64,000 nucleotides of DNA from Ophioderma brevispina (GCA_023653785.1 JAMKCH010019701.1:1-64000); one strand, 5' to 3'. Counted from the stretch's first letter, positions 46,199-57,520 are shown. Made by a program: numbers and translations. Notes: generated by a model from the sequence alone, not told the origin.

Positions 46199-47636
46199 CA
46201 ATCTAGGGCTCATTAAAACTTAAAAGTATTGTGAGACAATCACTGGATCAAAATGGCCTGCAGAGCAAAGGAAACTGTCCTGTGAAACTAAACATGAACT
46301 TTAATCTTTACAACCACCTCTAAAATGACAAAATATTTTTCAAATAGGCCAGCAGTGCAATGGTATATGATAAACCAGCGGACACTGCCTTGTGTTCCCA
46401 ATCATTCCACCAATATGGTACACAAACCAAAAATCCACAAAAAGTTCATACTTTCAAATTTCCGATTAGCCCAACGTCAAACAAATCAGATTTTTTTTGC
46501 AGGCAATACAGCAGCATGTCCAGTGTCCTCATAATGAGGTCAGTTGAGTTACTCAATAAAGATCCATGCTGAGTGTGTTACACTATGACAAGGTCATTTC
46601 TATGTGACATTCTAATCACTCTCTTCCCCCACCCCCAAAACCCTTCACACTACACCCACACACACATAGTGAATGTTTGGGTGTGTTTGCTATGTGAGTT
46701 GAGGTTGTGTAGGAGAGATATGGCTGCAAATAAACATTGAATTGCAAGCTCCAATATCTTTCTAGATCTTGGAATGCTGATGGAACAGATTGCATATTTT
46801 TAGTCAAGGAGAGCTGGAGAAGTTCTTGCATTTCTATGGGTTTATATAATAAACCAGATCATCAAAATTATTTGAAGGACCAATTATTATAAAAGGGTGG
46901 ATGGACCTGATCGCTTATGTCTAATTTTCATGTTTTTGTTTTCTCCCTCACATAAAAAAAGGTCACCAACACATTCGATTAGAAAATTTAAGAGTTGAAG
47001 CAGTCCAGATTCATAACTGGATAGTTGTGAAAGCCAAAATGAGTTGGTCCATGGGACGGAGAGTACATTAATTAATGTGGTCCACCACATCAGAGAAGTT
47101 TTGTTCATAAAATCAACAGGAAACAGGGGCGAACCCATGCAGGCCTGACGGTATCGAGGGGCAGTGTGGTTGGGTGCGCAGGGACCTAAAAAAGATGATT
47201 TGTATAACTTTTGAATATCCCAGGTTCTTCACTGTCTGCACCCTGGCGGGGTGCACTAGGGTACAGGGTAGGTATTGGATGGTTCCTGAAGCACATTACC
47301 ATATTACGATATGCTAATTACTAGTAAGAAGAGATACCCTGACCCAGTGGTATAGCAGTTTGGTGTTCAGAATCAAAGACGTGTGGCATTTTGGAGTATT
47401 ATGAAATTAGGAGGGTTGTAAGGTGGCTATGTAGGCCACACAACGGAAATCTAAGTGTCCTCCCAGCTTATAGCTGACTGCCCCAAAAATGCTGTAGGCC
47501 CTAATTAACTGGTTAAAACCTGCAGTAATACAGTAATACTGTACAGTACCAGGGTGCAATTGACAGGCCGTACTGGAAGGACTACACCCAATGACCTGAT
47601 TATAAATTAGGCGGTATTCTCTGGAACAGGCGTAAC
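46199..47636. other. No recognisable feature
   Basis: CAGGGGCGAACCCATG at 47125 resembles a hAT end without a partner. CACACA patch at 46657-46669. Confidence 0.4.
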
Positions 47637-47913
47637 CAAAAACCCGGGGTGGGGGGGGGGAGGGAGTCCATAAAAATGGGTGTCTCCGGCCGACAGGTTT
47701 TCAAATATTTCAAAATACAAGCTGCGATTTCCATCAAGGTTTTTTAAAGAAAATTTGGTAGATAGGCTTTGGACATGAAAGTAGGGTCTCTGGAAATGAA
47801 AGGTCTAAAATGGGGATCTCTGAAATGAAAAAAGGCTGAAAGGAGGGTCTTATTGGCGGAACCTACCATACTTCATCACAATGTGAGAATTTCCCCCCCC
47901 CCCCCCCCCCCGG
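47637..47913. repeat. Low-complexity G/C-run bounded segment
   Basis: Starts near AACCCGGGGTGGGGGGGGGG and ends in a C run (about 47893-47912). Between them, AGGGTCTCTGGAAATGAAA-like units recur three or four times. Possibly a decayed MITE. Confidence 0.35.
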
Positions 47914-48711
47914 GCCAAGAACAAGGTGCCAAAAGTATTTTGAGCATACACACTCCTTATATAGTTGGTTTATATTTGGTTAATATTGAATTAACCACCA
48001 TATTTGTTCGATATCGTGCGTATTGGAAAGTCCTTATGCGCCATTATTTTGTTATTGAGAGAAATGAGTCTTTAATTCATCACATTAGCGAGTGAAACTC
48101 ACAACAACAACTGATGCAACATGTTATCACTCGGACTCAAATATGTCTTTTCTTAAGCAAAATTAACAGGGGTCATCTGGGGAGACCTTGTACTAGGAGG
48201 TATGCAGAAATCGGCTGGTTTCTTTGTCGATTGGTTTTACGTCATTATTAGTTGCAGAAGAAAATCAGCGGATCAGACAATGGAACACTGGGGAAAGGCA
48301 ACACTGTAACATAACGAGTGACGACGATTTGTAGGTGCACATGCTTGTGCAGCAACAGCAACGACTCGCGGCTGGTTGCGCAACCACAAGGAGGCGCGAG
48401 GTGTGAGAGAGATAATCGGTTACGTTGCTGGCTCTATTCACTAACAAAGCTATTTGCCCTCTTGGTTTATATTCTAGATCTGGTAATACACACAATAACT
48501 CGTAGCACAATAACCAGCATTTGCAGGGAGTTGGCCATGTTCGCATAAACAACAATGTGTCAATGGTACACATGCAATGGTGTGTGAAAAAATTAAAATA
48601 TCAATCTATCAGTTGACAAAAGAATAATTGAGCATGGATGGCCATTAGTCATTTCCAAACTGGACCATTTGATATATATTATTACACTAAAAGGTCAGTT
48701 TTCGCATGATG
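47914..48711. other. No recognisable feature
   Basis: Overlapping frames at 48265-48573 (both strands) have no domain. Confidence 0.4.
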
Positions 48712-48791
48712 CTTTATGCTTAGAGAGCTGTAATTTAGGCTTCAGTGTAGCTGTGTTGAGCTTAAAACATGCACAATGTAAAATGTATGTC
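48712..48791 (+). repeat. TTAA-8-related fragment
   Basis: CTTTATGCTTAGAGAGCTGT and AAACATGCACAATGTAAAAT match 51562-51634 inside the TTAA-8 element. No ends are present. Confidence 0.6.
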
Positions 48792-49548
48792 TTTTGCCAA
48801 AATGTTCCAAATGCAAACCAAAAGATCTTCTGGTCTTGCTTTTTTGCCATTTATGAATGGTTGGAATATCTTGTTGTATTTTGGCATTAGGTTTTCTCTT
48901 TTGTTAATCAAGATTCCACTCTGACCACAAGATATAGCCCTTTGTGCATGTACCTATTTACAAGTTAACCAAATAATGAAAGCAACAGCTCCGGCAATTT
49001 TCATGGTACATTATTCATATAAACCTTTTAATATCATATTACACATGCAGTACTGCTGAGAGGGGGTCAAAGGGAATAATTAACCCCAGGCCCATGGTCC
49101 TAAGGGCCCATACAAAAACAAATTAGAGGACCTGTAAAATTGAATAAACCTGGTCTTTAGGGGGAGGGGGGTAACTCCAGGGTTCCCCTGGTCCCGCAAT
49201 TTCTCTCAGCAACCCTGTAAACACACACACACACATGCATGTGCGAGTGCATGAGTGCATGAACACACACACAAAGACTTGATATACAAGATTTTTTCAC
49301 TAATTTTCAGCTGCATTGGACAATTTTTTTAAAAAAATATTCAAATTAGCTCAATTTCATAATAAATAGGCCTATGTAAATAAGGTCAAAAGGTAAAGTT
49401 CACATGCTCAGGTCACTTTGGCAAATGATTTCAACCAGTTGTCAAAGAGTTGAAATGTCATAAAATATTATATTTTCACTTCTAAATCTGTTTGCAAACA
49501 CTACCTAAAGTAATAAAGTAATTGTCCTTTGTGTCGTTTCATCCCCCT
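48792..49548. other. Spacer with (CA)n patch
   Basis: A (CA)n stretch at 49219-49275 is interrupted by CATGTGCGAGTGCATGAGTG, similar to the interruptions at 21862-21923. Nothing else. Confidence 0.5.
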
Positions 49549-49690
49549 GAAGCCTACCACCTTTCTTACAGCACCTATGAGTAACCAATCAAAATATCTG
49601 TATCTATCAAAAGCTTTTCTTACCATGGCTATGATTGGCTAATTGTATCATATAACCCTGTGAATAACCTATCAAATCAGCTGGTAGTGA
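49549..49690. repeat. Dispersed repeat, copy 2
   Basis: Partner of 6947-7135; shares CTTTCTTACAGCACCTATGA, ATGATTGGCTAATT and CTGGTAGT in order. Confidence 0.5.
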
Positions 49691-49751
49691 ATAGGCCAGA
49701 GGTGTACCCAGGACCTTCAAAAGTGGGAATGCAAAGGAGAGTTATAAAATT

Positions 49752-49915
49752 AGGGATTCAAACATGTTACAGAGTGATTCATCACAAACAACGATGCATC
49801 CATGCGTCCGCATATTTTTATCCAAAGTTGCCAGAGCGGGATAAAAATATGCGGACGCATGGGATGCAGAGTTGTTGATTTGTGATGAACCACTCTGTAA
49901 CGTGTTTGAATCCCT
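49752..49915. repeat. Near-perfect 164-bp hairpin (inverted repeat)
   Basis: Arms 49752-49823 and 49839-49915 pair almost completely around a 15-nt loop. The arms start AGGGATTCAAACATGTTACA and end at the loop with GCGTCCGCATATTTTTATCC; a few mismatches and a 3-5 nt bulge lie near ACAACGATGCATC. No frame of interest. It could be a palindromic MITE, or if transcribed a small-RNA precursor. Confidence 0.9.
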
Positions 49916-51014
49916 TTCAAAAACAAAAAATGAAATTTATTAATATCGTATATAGAGGAACATAATTATTCTCGCTTAAATGCCCTAACACTCCTAGTTT
50001 GACAAAAATCTTTCCTAGCAACATTTTAGCAAAATCTAAAGCAAACGATAGTTTTGATTTATTTGTTGCTTTGCAGTTTTCACCTGGTGTCTTTTTTGCA
50101 TACTCCGAGTTCTAAATGTGACGAACAGCGCGTCGACTTAAGCATACCGCGTAAACGCACTTCCGTGAACACTGCGCCGGGCGTGATGCGCTAATTTGCA
50201 TATTAACTGTGGGTTGATAACGAATCAACAAAGGTACGCTCCTGTACAAGGAGATACGGTGAGTTGCTGAACTGTGTGTTAACAACCAACACATTATACT
50301 ATTTCTCATAACTCAAGTATATGCATAATAGCCAGGGATTACATACCCTGGTTGGTTTGATACAATAATAATCCCACTCACTGAAGAGTTCTTAGAATAA
50401 GCGTCCTTGCTGATACACACATCAGTTTTTAACTCCTTCACCACGCCCCCACTTTGACAATTCTGGGTATGCCACTGTAGGGGGACAAGGGCTGATTGAC
50501 ACGGTTGCATTATCTCTGGCATATTGAGGGCGTGCGTAGATACTAAATTGCTATTGCTCTCAATCATGTCAGTTATCTCATGATTCCACCTACATCAGTC
50601 TTCTCAGTATCTTTAATGTCAGATTGTACTTAAAAATATTCACACTTTAATCAAACAAATTCGTACAAACTTACTTCCAGGATTACAATACACCAACCTA
50701 GATGGCCCTGAACTACAAAGGAAGGAGAAATGGGTTAACCATTTTTCAGGGTTTTGTCACTAAAATATTTCAGGGAAAAGAAGAGGAAATTACACTTTTT
50801 TTTACAGGAGCTGCAAGTGATTTGTACTTCCTCTTAATATCAGATATGACCTCATTCAAGGCCAAACAAGGGCATTTGTAATGTTAACAGTGAAATGAAA
50901 TCAATTGAGATGGATGTTTATATTGTACACAATGCTGTGATTTATTGTACACATTGCTGTCAAATGTATAGAGATGACAACTACATGTATCCACTCATAT
51001 CTATTTCTTGCTTA
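49916..51014. other. No recognisable feature
   Basis: A CpG-richer patch at 50117-50190 has no gene signal. TATGCCACTG at 50468 is a lone hAT-like end. TGACCTCATTCAAGGCCAAA at 50846 has a relative at 55495. Confidence 0.4.
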
Positions 51015-51369
51015 TTAAAGGTGCACCGAGAGATTTTGAGGCACCCAAATATTGTGTCATAATAGTAATTTCATATAGATTAGACACTCAATAGATTTTG
51101 TATCTTGTATTTGGCCACAGGAATGTCTTAAAAGAGAGAAAAAGGGTGACTTTGATTTGCTTATATTTTAATATAAAACATGGCTGAATTTCGTATTTGC
51201 TCCTATACGAAATTAGAAATTTCACAATTTTTGTACCAAAGAAACATTTCTCAGTTTAATCCTTTCAGATGTGGATATTTTTGATGGAAAGCTTTACATC
51301 AGGGCAAAAATCAGAACTTTCAATTTTTTAGGGACACCTGATATGTGAAATCTCTCGTTGCACCTTTAA
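51015..51369 (+). mobile_element. TTAA-3 MITE
   Basis: Bounded by TTAA at 51015-51018 and 51366-51369. Ends TTAAAGGTGCACCGAGAGAT and, inverted, TTAAAGGTGCAACGAGAGAT, followed by TT. 355 bp, non-coding. Its right TTAA is at the same time the left TTAA of the TTAA-8 element. Confidence 0.92.
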
Positions 51370-51904
51370 GAGGCACTGGCACATTTGATTTTTCAAAATT
51401 GATATTGTGCATGGTTGTAAAGCTTTTATATACCTTACCCCTCACCTGAAATTATTAAGACCAAATCAGGACCCTTATGGGTAAACAGAAGTTAGCCAGT
51501 GGTGTAATGGTGGTGGGGGGGGGGAGATACACACATATACATATACCACAACATATTTACACTTTATGCGTAGAGCGCTGTAATTTGGGGTCGCTGGTGT
51601 TGGTTTAAATCATGCCCAATGTAAAATTTATGTCAGACTGCCTACCCACCCAACCAGCCCCAAAATAACACTTAACGTTTGTACACTAGTGTCTATGGAG
51701 ATGGGACCAAAATTCGACCTGCCCACAGAAATTGCCTTGGCACCCCTTCAGTGTGGTTAGGCCACTGAAGCTTGCCTACAAATTACCTGGATGTCTTAAT
51801 GCCCCTATCTGTTTTTTTTTTATGTTACTTTTATGTGTGAAAAATATTTTGTGAGCAATTTGAAGAAATTTCATATTTTGTGAAAATGTGCCAGTGCCGC
51901 TTAA
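51366..51904 (+). mobile_element. TTAA-8 MITE
   Basis: Bounded by TTAA at 51366-51369 and 51901-51904. Ends TTAAGAGGCACTGGCACATT and, inverted, TTAAGCGGCACTGGCACATT. 539 bp, with a G run at 51514-51523. It lacks the extra AG after TTAA seen in the other families. Shares both boundary TTAAs with its neighbours. An internal segment recurs at 48712-48791. Confidence 0.9.
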
Positions 51905-52241
51905 AGGTGCATTTCGTGATTCCAGCCCCTTCTGTTTCATTCATTGTTCACTAGATATCCTTGAGAAAAGCTTTTTCACAACCTTTTAGCTGATCCTGAC
52001 TTTGCGGTTTTGTGTTATGAGCAACGTTTCCCACGGTCCCATAGGCCACTGTGCTATAATTTCTCTCCGTTTACGGACAGAAAAAACAAAATTGCGAATT
52101 GCTTACAGACACGGCCGAATTTGCACATAAGATTTGGCACACATGGATTACTAATGTTAACGGTTCAGATGATATGAAAATCTCAACTTTTTTGAGGTAA
52201 GTCGGGGGTACGAGGCTGTGGATCATGAAATGCCCCTTTAA
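51901..52241 (+). mobile_element. TTAA-2 MITE, copy 2
   Basis: Bounded by TTAA at 51901-51904 and 52238-52241. Ends TTAAAGGTGCATTTCGTGAT and, inverted, TTAAAGGGGCATTTCATGAT. Collinear with inverted 7146-7504. Its last 67 bp are included in the tandem duplication that follows. Confidence 0.92.
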
Positions 52242-52705
52242 ATAGTTTAAACTGACATTTTCCCTGATGGGAATGAGCCATATCCATTCCAACATTGTTT
52301 TCAATCTTTTTCTTTACAGAAAATGACTGAGAAATTATACATTTAAAGTTGGGATTTAATACTCAAGTGACTATCATTTGGTTAATACGCATCACACAAC
52401 TGCCAGCAATAATGAGTTGCATTCAGTACGCAATATTGCATTGGGCACTTTACACCTTGTGCATTCAAATCAGGATAACTAAAGTCGCTTATGTCACTGT
52501 ACTTATTTAGGATGTAAACAACTCGTCTTTTGCACTAGTTGTTTTCTCCTGAATTTGCTACGTTTCAGGTAACGGACTAAAAAAAAACGGGGTTCACACT
52601 GCATGTTTAATCCCGTCATAATGTGTCGTCAATGGGAAAATACATTTAAATAATGGTTCAGGTTTTCCTGCCTCAGACAAGTCAATTGGTCATCAACATG
52701 AATTT
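52175..52705 (+). repeat. Tandem duplication, copy 1 (empty)
   Basis: 531-bp unit starting TGAAAATCTCAACTTTTTTG inside the TTAA-2 element and ending CATCAACATGAATTTT. It is nearly identical to 52726-53605 outside the MITE; differences seen are an A-run length, ATTGGGCAC versus ATTAGGCAC, and ATTTGG versus AATTGG at the insertion site. It carries the uninterrupted TTAA (GGTTAATACGC, 52380-52390). Confidence 0.93.
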
Positions 52706-52725
52706 TTTTTTTTTTTTTTTTTTTT
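52703..52725 (+). repeat. T run at the duplication junction
   Basis: About 23 T separate the two duplicated copies, growing out of the GAATTTT end of copy 1 and the TTTTTTG start of copy 2. Confidence 0.9.
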
Positions 52726-53605
52726 TGAAAATCTCAACTTTTTTGAGGTAAGTCGGGGGTACGAGGCTGTGGATCATGAAATGCCCCTTTAAATAGTTTA
52801 AACTGACATTTTCCCTGATGGGAATGAGCCATATCCATTCCAACATTGTTTTCAATCTTTTTCTTTACAGAAAATGACTGAGAAATTATACATTTAAAGT
52901 TGGGATTTAATACTCAAGTGACTATCAATTGGTTAAAGACACTATCAGTGATTTGCTAAATCAGCAAATCGAAAAAATCATCAAAAATCAGATTTTTGCA
53001 TGAATGTAACAAGTACAGGTATCCTAACATACCCTGCAAATTATAAGACCAGAAGCAACCTAATAAGGACAGAATCGGAGATTTGAGTCATTACTGTCCG
53101 AACGGACACTTACTACAACACGTAATTGAATGGAGGATCGTATCTTGGAACACTGCCGTTTTCTTCCTTTTCTGTCAATTCTACAGCTGGAAAAAGTAAC
53201 TTAAAAGAATTCTACAGACTTATCCTTCACTTTGAAGCTATTCCTGCAAATTTCAAATATTTTTCAAATCACTGATAGTGTCTTTAATACGCATCACACA
53301 ACTGCCAGCAATAATGAGTTGCATTCAGTACGCAATATTGCATTAGGCACTTTACACCTTGTGCATTCAAATCAGGATAACTAAAGTCGCTTATGTCACT
53401 GTACTTATTTAGGATGTAAACAACTCGTCTTTTGCACTAGTTGTTTTCTCCTGAATTTGCTACGTTTCAGGTAACGGACTAAAAAACGGGGTTCACACTG
53501 CATGTTTAATCCCGTCATAATGTGTCGTCAATGGGAAAATACATTTAAATAATGGTTCAGGTTTTCCTGCCTCAGACAAGTCAATTGGTCATCAACATGA
53601 ATTTT
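52726..53605 (+). repeat. Tandem duplication, copy 2 (occupied by TTAA-1)
   Basis: Matches 52175-52705 but contains the 355-bp TTAA-1 element at 52933-53287. Confidence 0.93.
52933..53287 (+). mobile_element. TTAA-1 MITE, copy 3, with empty site next door
   Basis: Bounded by TTAA at 52933-52936 and 53284-53287. Perfect 23-bp inverted ends starting TTAAAGACACTATCAGTGAT. Interior palindrome GTCCGAACGGAC. Comparison with 52380-52390 shows that one TTAA became two: a single-element insertion with TTAA target duplication. Confidence 0.96.
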
Positions 53606-53639
53606 GGTCTCACATAAATTTGCTACTTTTTTTTAAACA

Positions 53640-53775
53640 CACTATAAAGAGGGTTAACTGTCCAAGTTTAATGCCCTCATGTGCTGTGTCATCTGCAGGA
53701 AAAACTATTAAAATAATAATGGTCCAGGGTTTTCCTGCCTCGGACATATTATACGGTGATAAACATGAGCTCCTT
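53640..53775 (+). repeat. Older diverged copy of the duplicated unit's end
   Basis: GTTTAATGCCCTCATGTGCT, GGTCCAGGGTTTTCCTGCCT and GATAAACATGA follow the same order as 52600-52705 and 53500-53605. A still more diverged version lies at 55060-55175. So this segment was amplified before the recent duplication. Confidence 0.65.
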
Positions 53776-53808
53776 CCTATCCTCATATGTTCAATGCACA
53801 ATATGCGC

Positions 53809-54136
53809 TTAAAGAGACACAAGGACAATTACAGAATGAAGCGCCCCTAATATTTTTTGAACCCGGGTTTTTTGCTTATTTGGAATGCTTTGTATTCGAT
53901 CAAACGTAAGCTGAATACGACGTCTTTCTGTTATGCATGGCAGAAAATCAAAGCATGGTTTTCTAGAGGGACGATTACGATAGCAGGCAAGTTCAAACAC
54001 GGTTTGCAGTTTTCCGTTGTACTTGTTGTCCAATAAACCTTCGAAATGTTCTCGGTAGGTGGTCTACAATCAATCTAGTGCAATTTGAGAGAAATTTGTA
54101 TCCTGAAAAAAAATCTCCTCAGAACTGTCACTTTAA
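53809..54136 (+). mobile_element. TTAA-5 MITE, copy 1
   Basis: Bounded by TTAA at 53809-53812 and 54133-54136. Left TTAAAGAGACACAAGGACAA, inverted right TTAAAGTGACAGTTCTGAGG. Internal near-palindrome TTTCTGTTATGCATGGCAGA at 53924. 328 bp. Matches inverted 60390-60732; overlapping frames are incidental. Confidence 0.85.
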
Positions 54137-55717
54137 TTGATGCTTTATGCTTTTGAATTGGGTCGTCACTTACACCGCAGAAGCTATATAGATCACTCTA
54201 GAGGTACGTCACTTCCGCTAAGCCGTTGACAAAAATGACGAATCGCCCAAAATAACATAACGCAGATGGTAAATAGTCCTTTGTTTTGCTGCATTTTTGG
54301 AAACTTTAGGGTTATAATATGTCAACTTAAATAGTTTCATTTGTTATGGTTTGGAGTTTGAGTCAGATTGGCAAATGCAAGACAATAATTTTTGTATCAT
54401 CTGCCTATGTGACTTGCAAATCTCCGAGTGTGTTTCTACTGGCAACTTGGCAAAAGCGGCTTTCGCTGACCAGCTAAGGACCCGGGTTTTTCCGCTATCT
54501 CAGCTGTTTCTATTAAAAGGCACATACCAGTATGTGGCATGCTCAACTGCACTTATGATGCTTACTGCTATCGACTGTTTCTACTGGTGAAATAGCAGCA
54601 TGCAACATGCCAAAAGCCTTCACAGAGTAGGTTTGATTTTACCGTATAACGTCGCATTAAAATAGAGGGTCGGTCTGTTTTTTACAGAGTTGGATAACAG
54701 ATCGATCCATGTCCGACATGGTATACGGCCTCAGTAGAAACACACTGTCAAAAGTTTGCAAACTTAATTGTATAATTTTAAAACAAAATCAGAGCACCGG
54801 GACATTATGATACAAACATTTGCTCTTAACACTAAAATGCCAAGATTAGAATGAACTGAAATTTGGGGAGTAAACTTTTCTGAAATATACCTAGTAACTA
54901 TAAACAAAACCACTGTTACAATCATTAAAATTTAAATGTACCTTTAATACTCTGGTAAGTTGTAAAAACAATTAGTCATTTATGCTTGAAATGTAAGGCT
55001 TGGATTGTGGATTTTGAAATAAACTGTGCAACATTTAGGTAATAAAATCAGAATTGAGGAGTTTCATGTTCACGTTAAATGCCCTCATGATATGTACTAA
55101 TTCCCAGGAAACCATTAAATGGGCTTGGTTCATTTATGTTTTTCCTGCCCTGGATTTATCATTCACTCATATATATGAACCACTTATCCCATACTTCAGC
55201 AATAATCAGCAAACCATACGCACAGAATACCAATTAACTTGTTGAATGACAAAAACATAATTTACACCCCTTTAGTAGCAACAGATTTTTAATTATTTCA
55301 ACACAAGGTTTACTCAGTGTTGGCCCAACTCGCATATTTTTAGGGGCATGACTTGGAATGATGACATTCCGGCAAACTCATTATGTTGACACACCAAGTG
55401 CATCTTCACAGCCCATCACACCAAGCTATCACTTCAGTGTGACAAAAACGTAATTTGTTGGGCCTTGTGTCCATATTCATCACATTGACCATCTGACCTT
55501 ATTCAAGGACAAACAAGGTCAAATTTAATGTACTACATTGAATGAAGCTTGCCTTAACTGAAAGCATAGTAATATGGTCAAATTACAATTGCTTGTATGC
55601 TTGCAAATTTACTATGGTCAACTTTATTGTGGTTATACAGGTCTGGGTTATCTATTATGGGAAGTCCAAATGTTAGAACACATATCCATATTGTGTGTGG
55701 CTTCACTGGCCTTGCCT
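54137..55717. other. No recognisable feature
   Basis: Contains the diverged repeat at 55060-55175 and TGACCTTATTCAAGGACAAA at 55495. Frames up to 79 codons lack motifs. Confidence 0.4.
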
Positions 55718-55828
55718 TTGTGTGTGTATGCATGAATGTGTGTGTGTTTATGTGTGTGTGAATGTGTGTGAATGTGTATGTGTATGCATACATGCATGTG
55801 TGTGCATGTGCATGAATGTGTGCATACA
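55718..55828 (+). repeat. (TG)n / TGAATG compound microsatellite
   Basis: Alternating TGTGTG, TGAATG, TATG and CATG units. Antisense His/Thr-rich frames over it are artefacts. Confidence 0.95.
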
Positions 55829-55829
55829 T

Positions 55830-56196
55830 TTAAAGGCACTATCAGTGATTTGCTTAATCAGAAAATAAAAAAAATCTTTAAAAATCAGATTTTTACATGT
55901 TAATAATAAGTGTAGGCATCCTAACATACCCTGCAAGTTGTAAGACCAAAAGCAGCATAATAAGGACAAAATCGGATATTTTAGTCATTACTGTCCGTAC
56001 GGACACTTACTACAACACGCACGCATTTGTATGGAGATTCGTGTCTTGGAATATTCCTTTTCTAGCAATTTTTCAGTGGGGAAAAATAACAAAAATAACT
56101 TATGATAATTCTATAGACTTATCCTTCACTTTTAAGCTGTTCCTGCAAATTTCAAATATTTGACACTTTTGGGTGAATCGCTGATAGTGTCTTTAA
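55830..56196 (+). mobile_element. TTAA-1 MITE, copy 4
   Basis: Bounded by TTAA at 55830-55833 and 56193-56196. Ends TTAAAGGCACTATCAGTGAT and, inverted, TTAAAGACACTATCAGCGAT. Intact palindrome GTCCGTACGGAC near 55994. Inserted directly at the edge of the TG microsatellite. Confidence 0.93.
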
Positions 56197-56569
56197 GATG
56201 ATACACAAAGTTGGTAAAATTAACACGAGGAAAAAGGTCAAAGGTCTCATGCACGAAAAATAAATGCACAGCAGCAATTTTCACTTTCAGATCTCATACT
56301 CCCACAGCTATCAGCTATTCAACAGCTCAAGCTTGATTTATTTGTTGATGGATTCTTTCTATTCTGTCACTCACCCCTAAATAACAATCTGACCTTCATC
56401 AGGACAAGTCCCAGATAAACAAGCATGTTTGTTGTAGAACATGCCATACATTTTTACTTTTTGTGATCATTATTTTTACGATTTTTCTTTTACAACATGC
56501 ATCAGTCTAATAATTGTCTGGCAATAGAAGAAATTTGAGGAAAATATGTTTATCTATTTTTTTCTATTC
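56197..56569. other. No recognisable feature
   Basis: Spacer; CTGACCTTCATCAGGACAAG at 56390 resembles the TGACCT-TCAAGG motif at 50846 and 55495. Confidence 0.4.
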
Positions 56570-56896
56570 TTATGGAGACATAAGGGCACTAAAAAACTAC
56601 TTTTTTTGTGTTGTTTTTATTTATTTATACATTGAATGGTTACCAGTGAATTAATATGAAAAGTGAAAATGATTACTAGTAGTATTTTCTGTCATGCTAG
56701 ACAGAAAATTCAAGCATGTTTCTCCTTAGGGCTGGCTTAGACAATGGCAAGTTCAAAACTTAGTTTTCATTTCCTTTGAGTTTCCCATTTATTTTGTTCA
56801 GTAAAACTCTGAAACATTTTCAGGTGTTGTTCTACAACCACTACAGTGCAACCTTCGAAAAATTTGTTCCTTCAGAAAACTTCCGTCTCCTTTTAA
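56570..56896 (+). mobile_element. TTAA-5 MITE, copy 3 (diverged)
   Basis: From TTATGGAGACATAAGG to TTAA at 56893-56896, 327 bp, the family's length. Matching parts: TTTTCTGTCATGCTAGACAG (near-palindrome), GCAAGTTCAAA, TTTGAGTTTCCC and CAACCTTCGAAA. Its right TTAA is also the left TTAA of the TTAA-4 copy that follows. Confidence 0.7.
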
Positions 56897-56964
56897 AGGC
56901 TGACTCGGACTTCCACACGATGCCACCCTCGATTTTCTACCAAATCAGGCATGCATACATATAA
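56893..56964 (+). mobile_element. TTAA-4 MITE, copy 3 (5' fragment)
   Basis: TTAAAGGCTGACTCGGACTT, then GCCACCCTCGATTTTCTACC and CATGCATACATATAAAATG correspond to the first ~75 bp of 58591-58931. Sequence beyond is unrelated, so it is truncated. Confidence 0.7.
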
Positions 56965-57520
56965 AATGTCCCCGAAGACTAAATGGGGACAACAAAGAGG
57001 ATAAATCGGGATGAGAAGTGGAGAAAGGAGAGGGAAAAGAAAGAATGGAGGATAGTCGCCACTTACAACATGCAGGGAATATGTCTGGTCTATTGTTTAC
57101 CCCCAGCCTCCACAAGTTTTTGCAATTATTGTCCAAAATAGGTTCAAAGGGGCAAAAATATTGAAATTGACTTTTTCCCCAGAAAGTGTTTGACGAATAT
57201 TTTCTATTATTTTGTTTATCACCTTGTGAAGCTTTTGTTTCAAAATTTGAATGAAAAGTGATTCAAAATGAGGATTTTTCAAAGGTATCTCTGTTGACTC
57301 AATTACTTTGTGCAAACTTGAACCTTATTTTCTCGGTTTGTTTTCAAGGCATCGTCATTTAACAATATTATAGGATCCATATTTGTCCTGTTGTCATGGG
57401 GTTTTCACTAAAATGCTGTGTGAATAATGCTCTTTTGAGGAAAAATACCATGAAACCAACACTTTATTTTGGTCAACTTCAGACTGACTTTGCTTTATTG
57501 CATCACATATAATGGCATAT
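56965..57520. other. No recognisable feature
   Basis: A purine-rich stretch at 56993-57055; otherwise nothing. Confidence 0.4.

Noticed and set aside
49752..49915. Hairpin as a canonical miRNA precursor
   Set aside because: Arms are too long and too perfect for a standard precursor; kept as a generic hairpin with small-RNA testing suggested.
50185..50200. Octamer ATTTGCAT in a CpG-richer patch as a promoter
   Set aside because: The motif is frequent in AT-rich DNA, and no TATA, initiator or downstream coding frame supports a promoter.
55578..55969. His/Thr-rich antisense frames
   Set aside because: Translation of a (TG)n/(CATG)n microsatellite in several frames.
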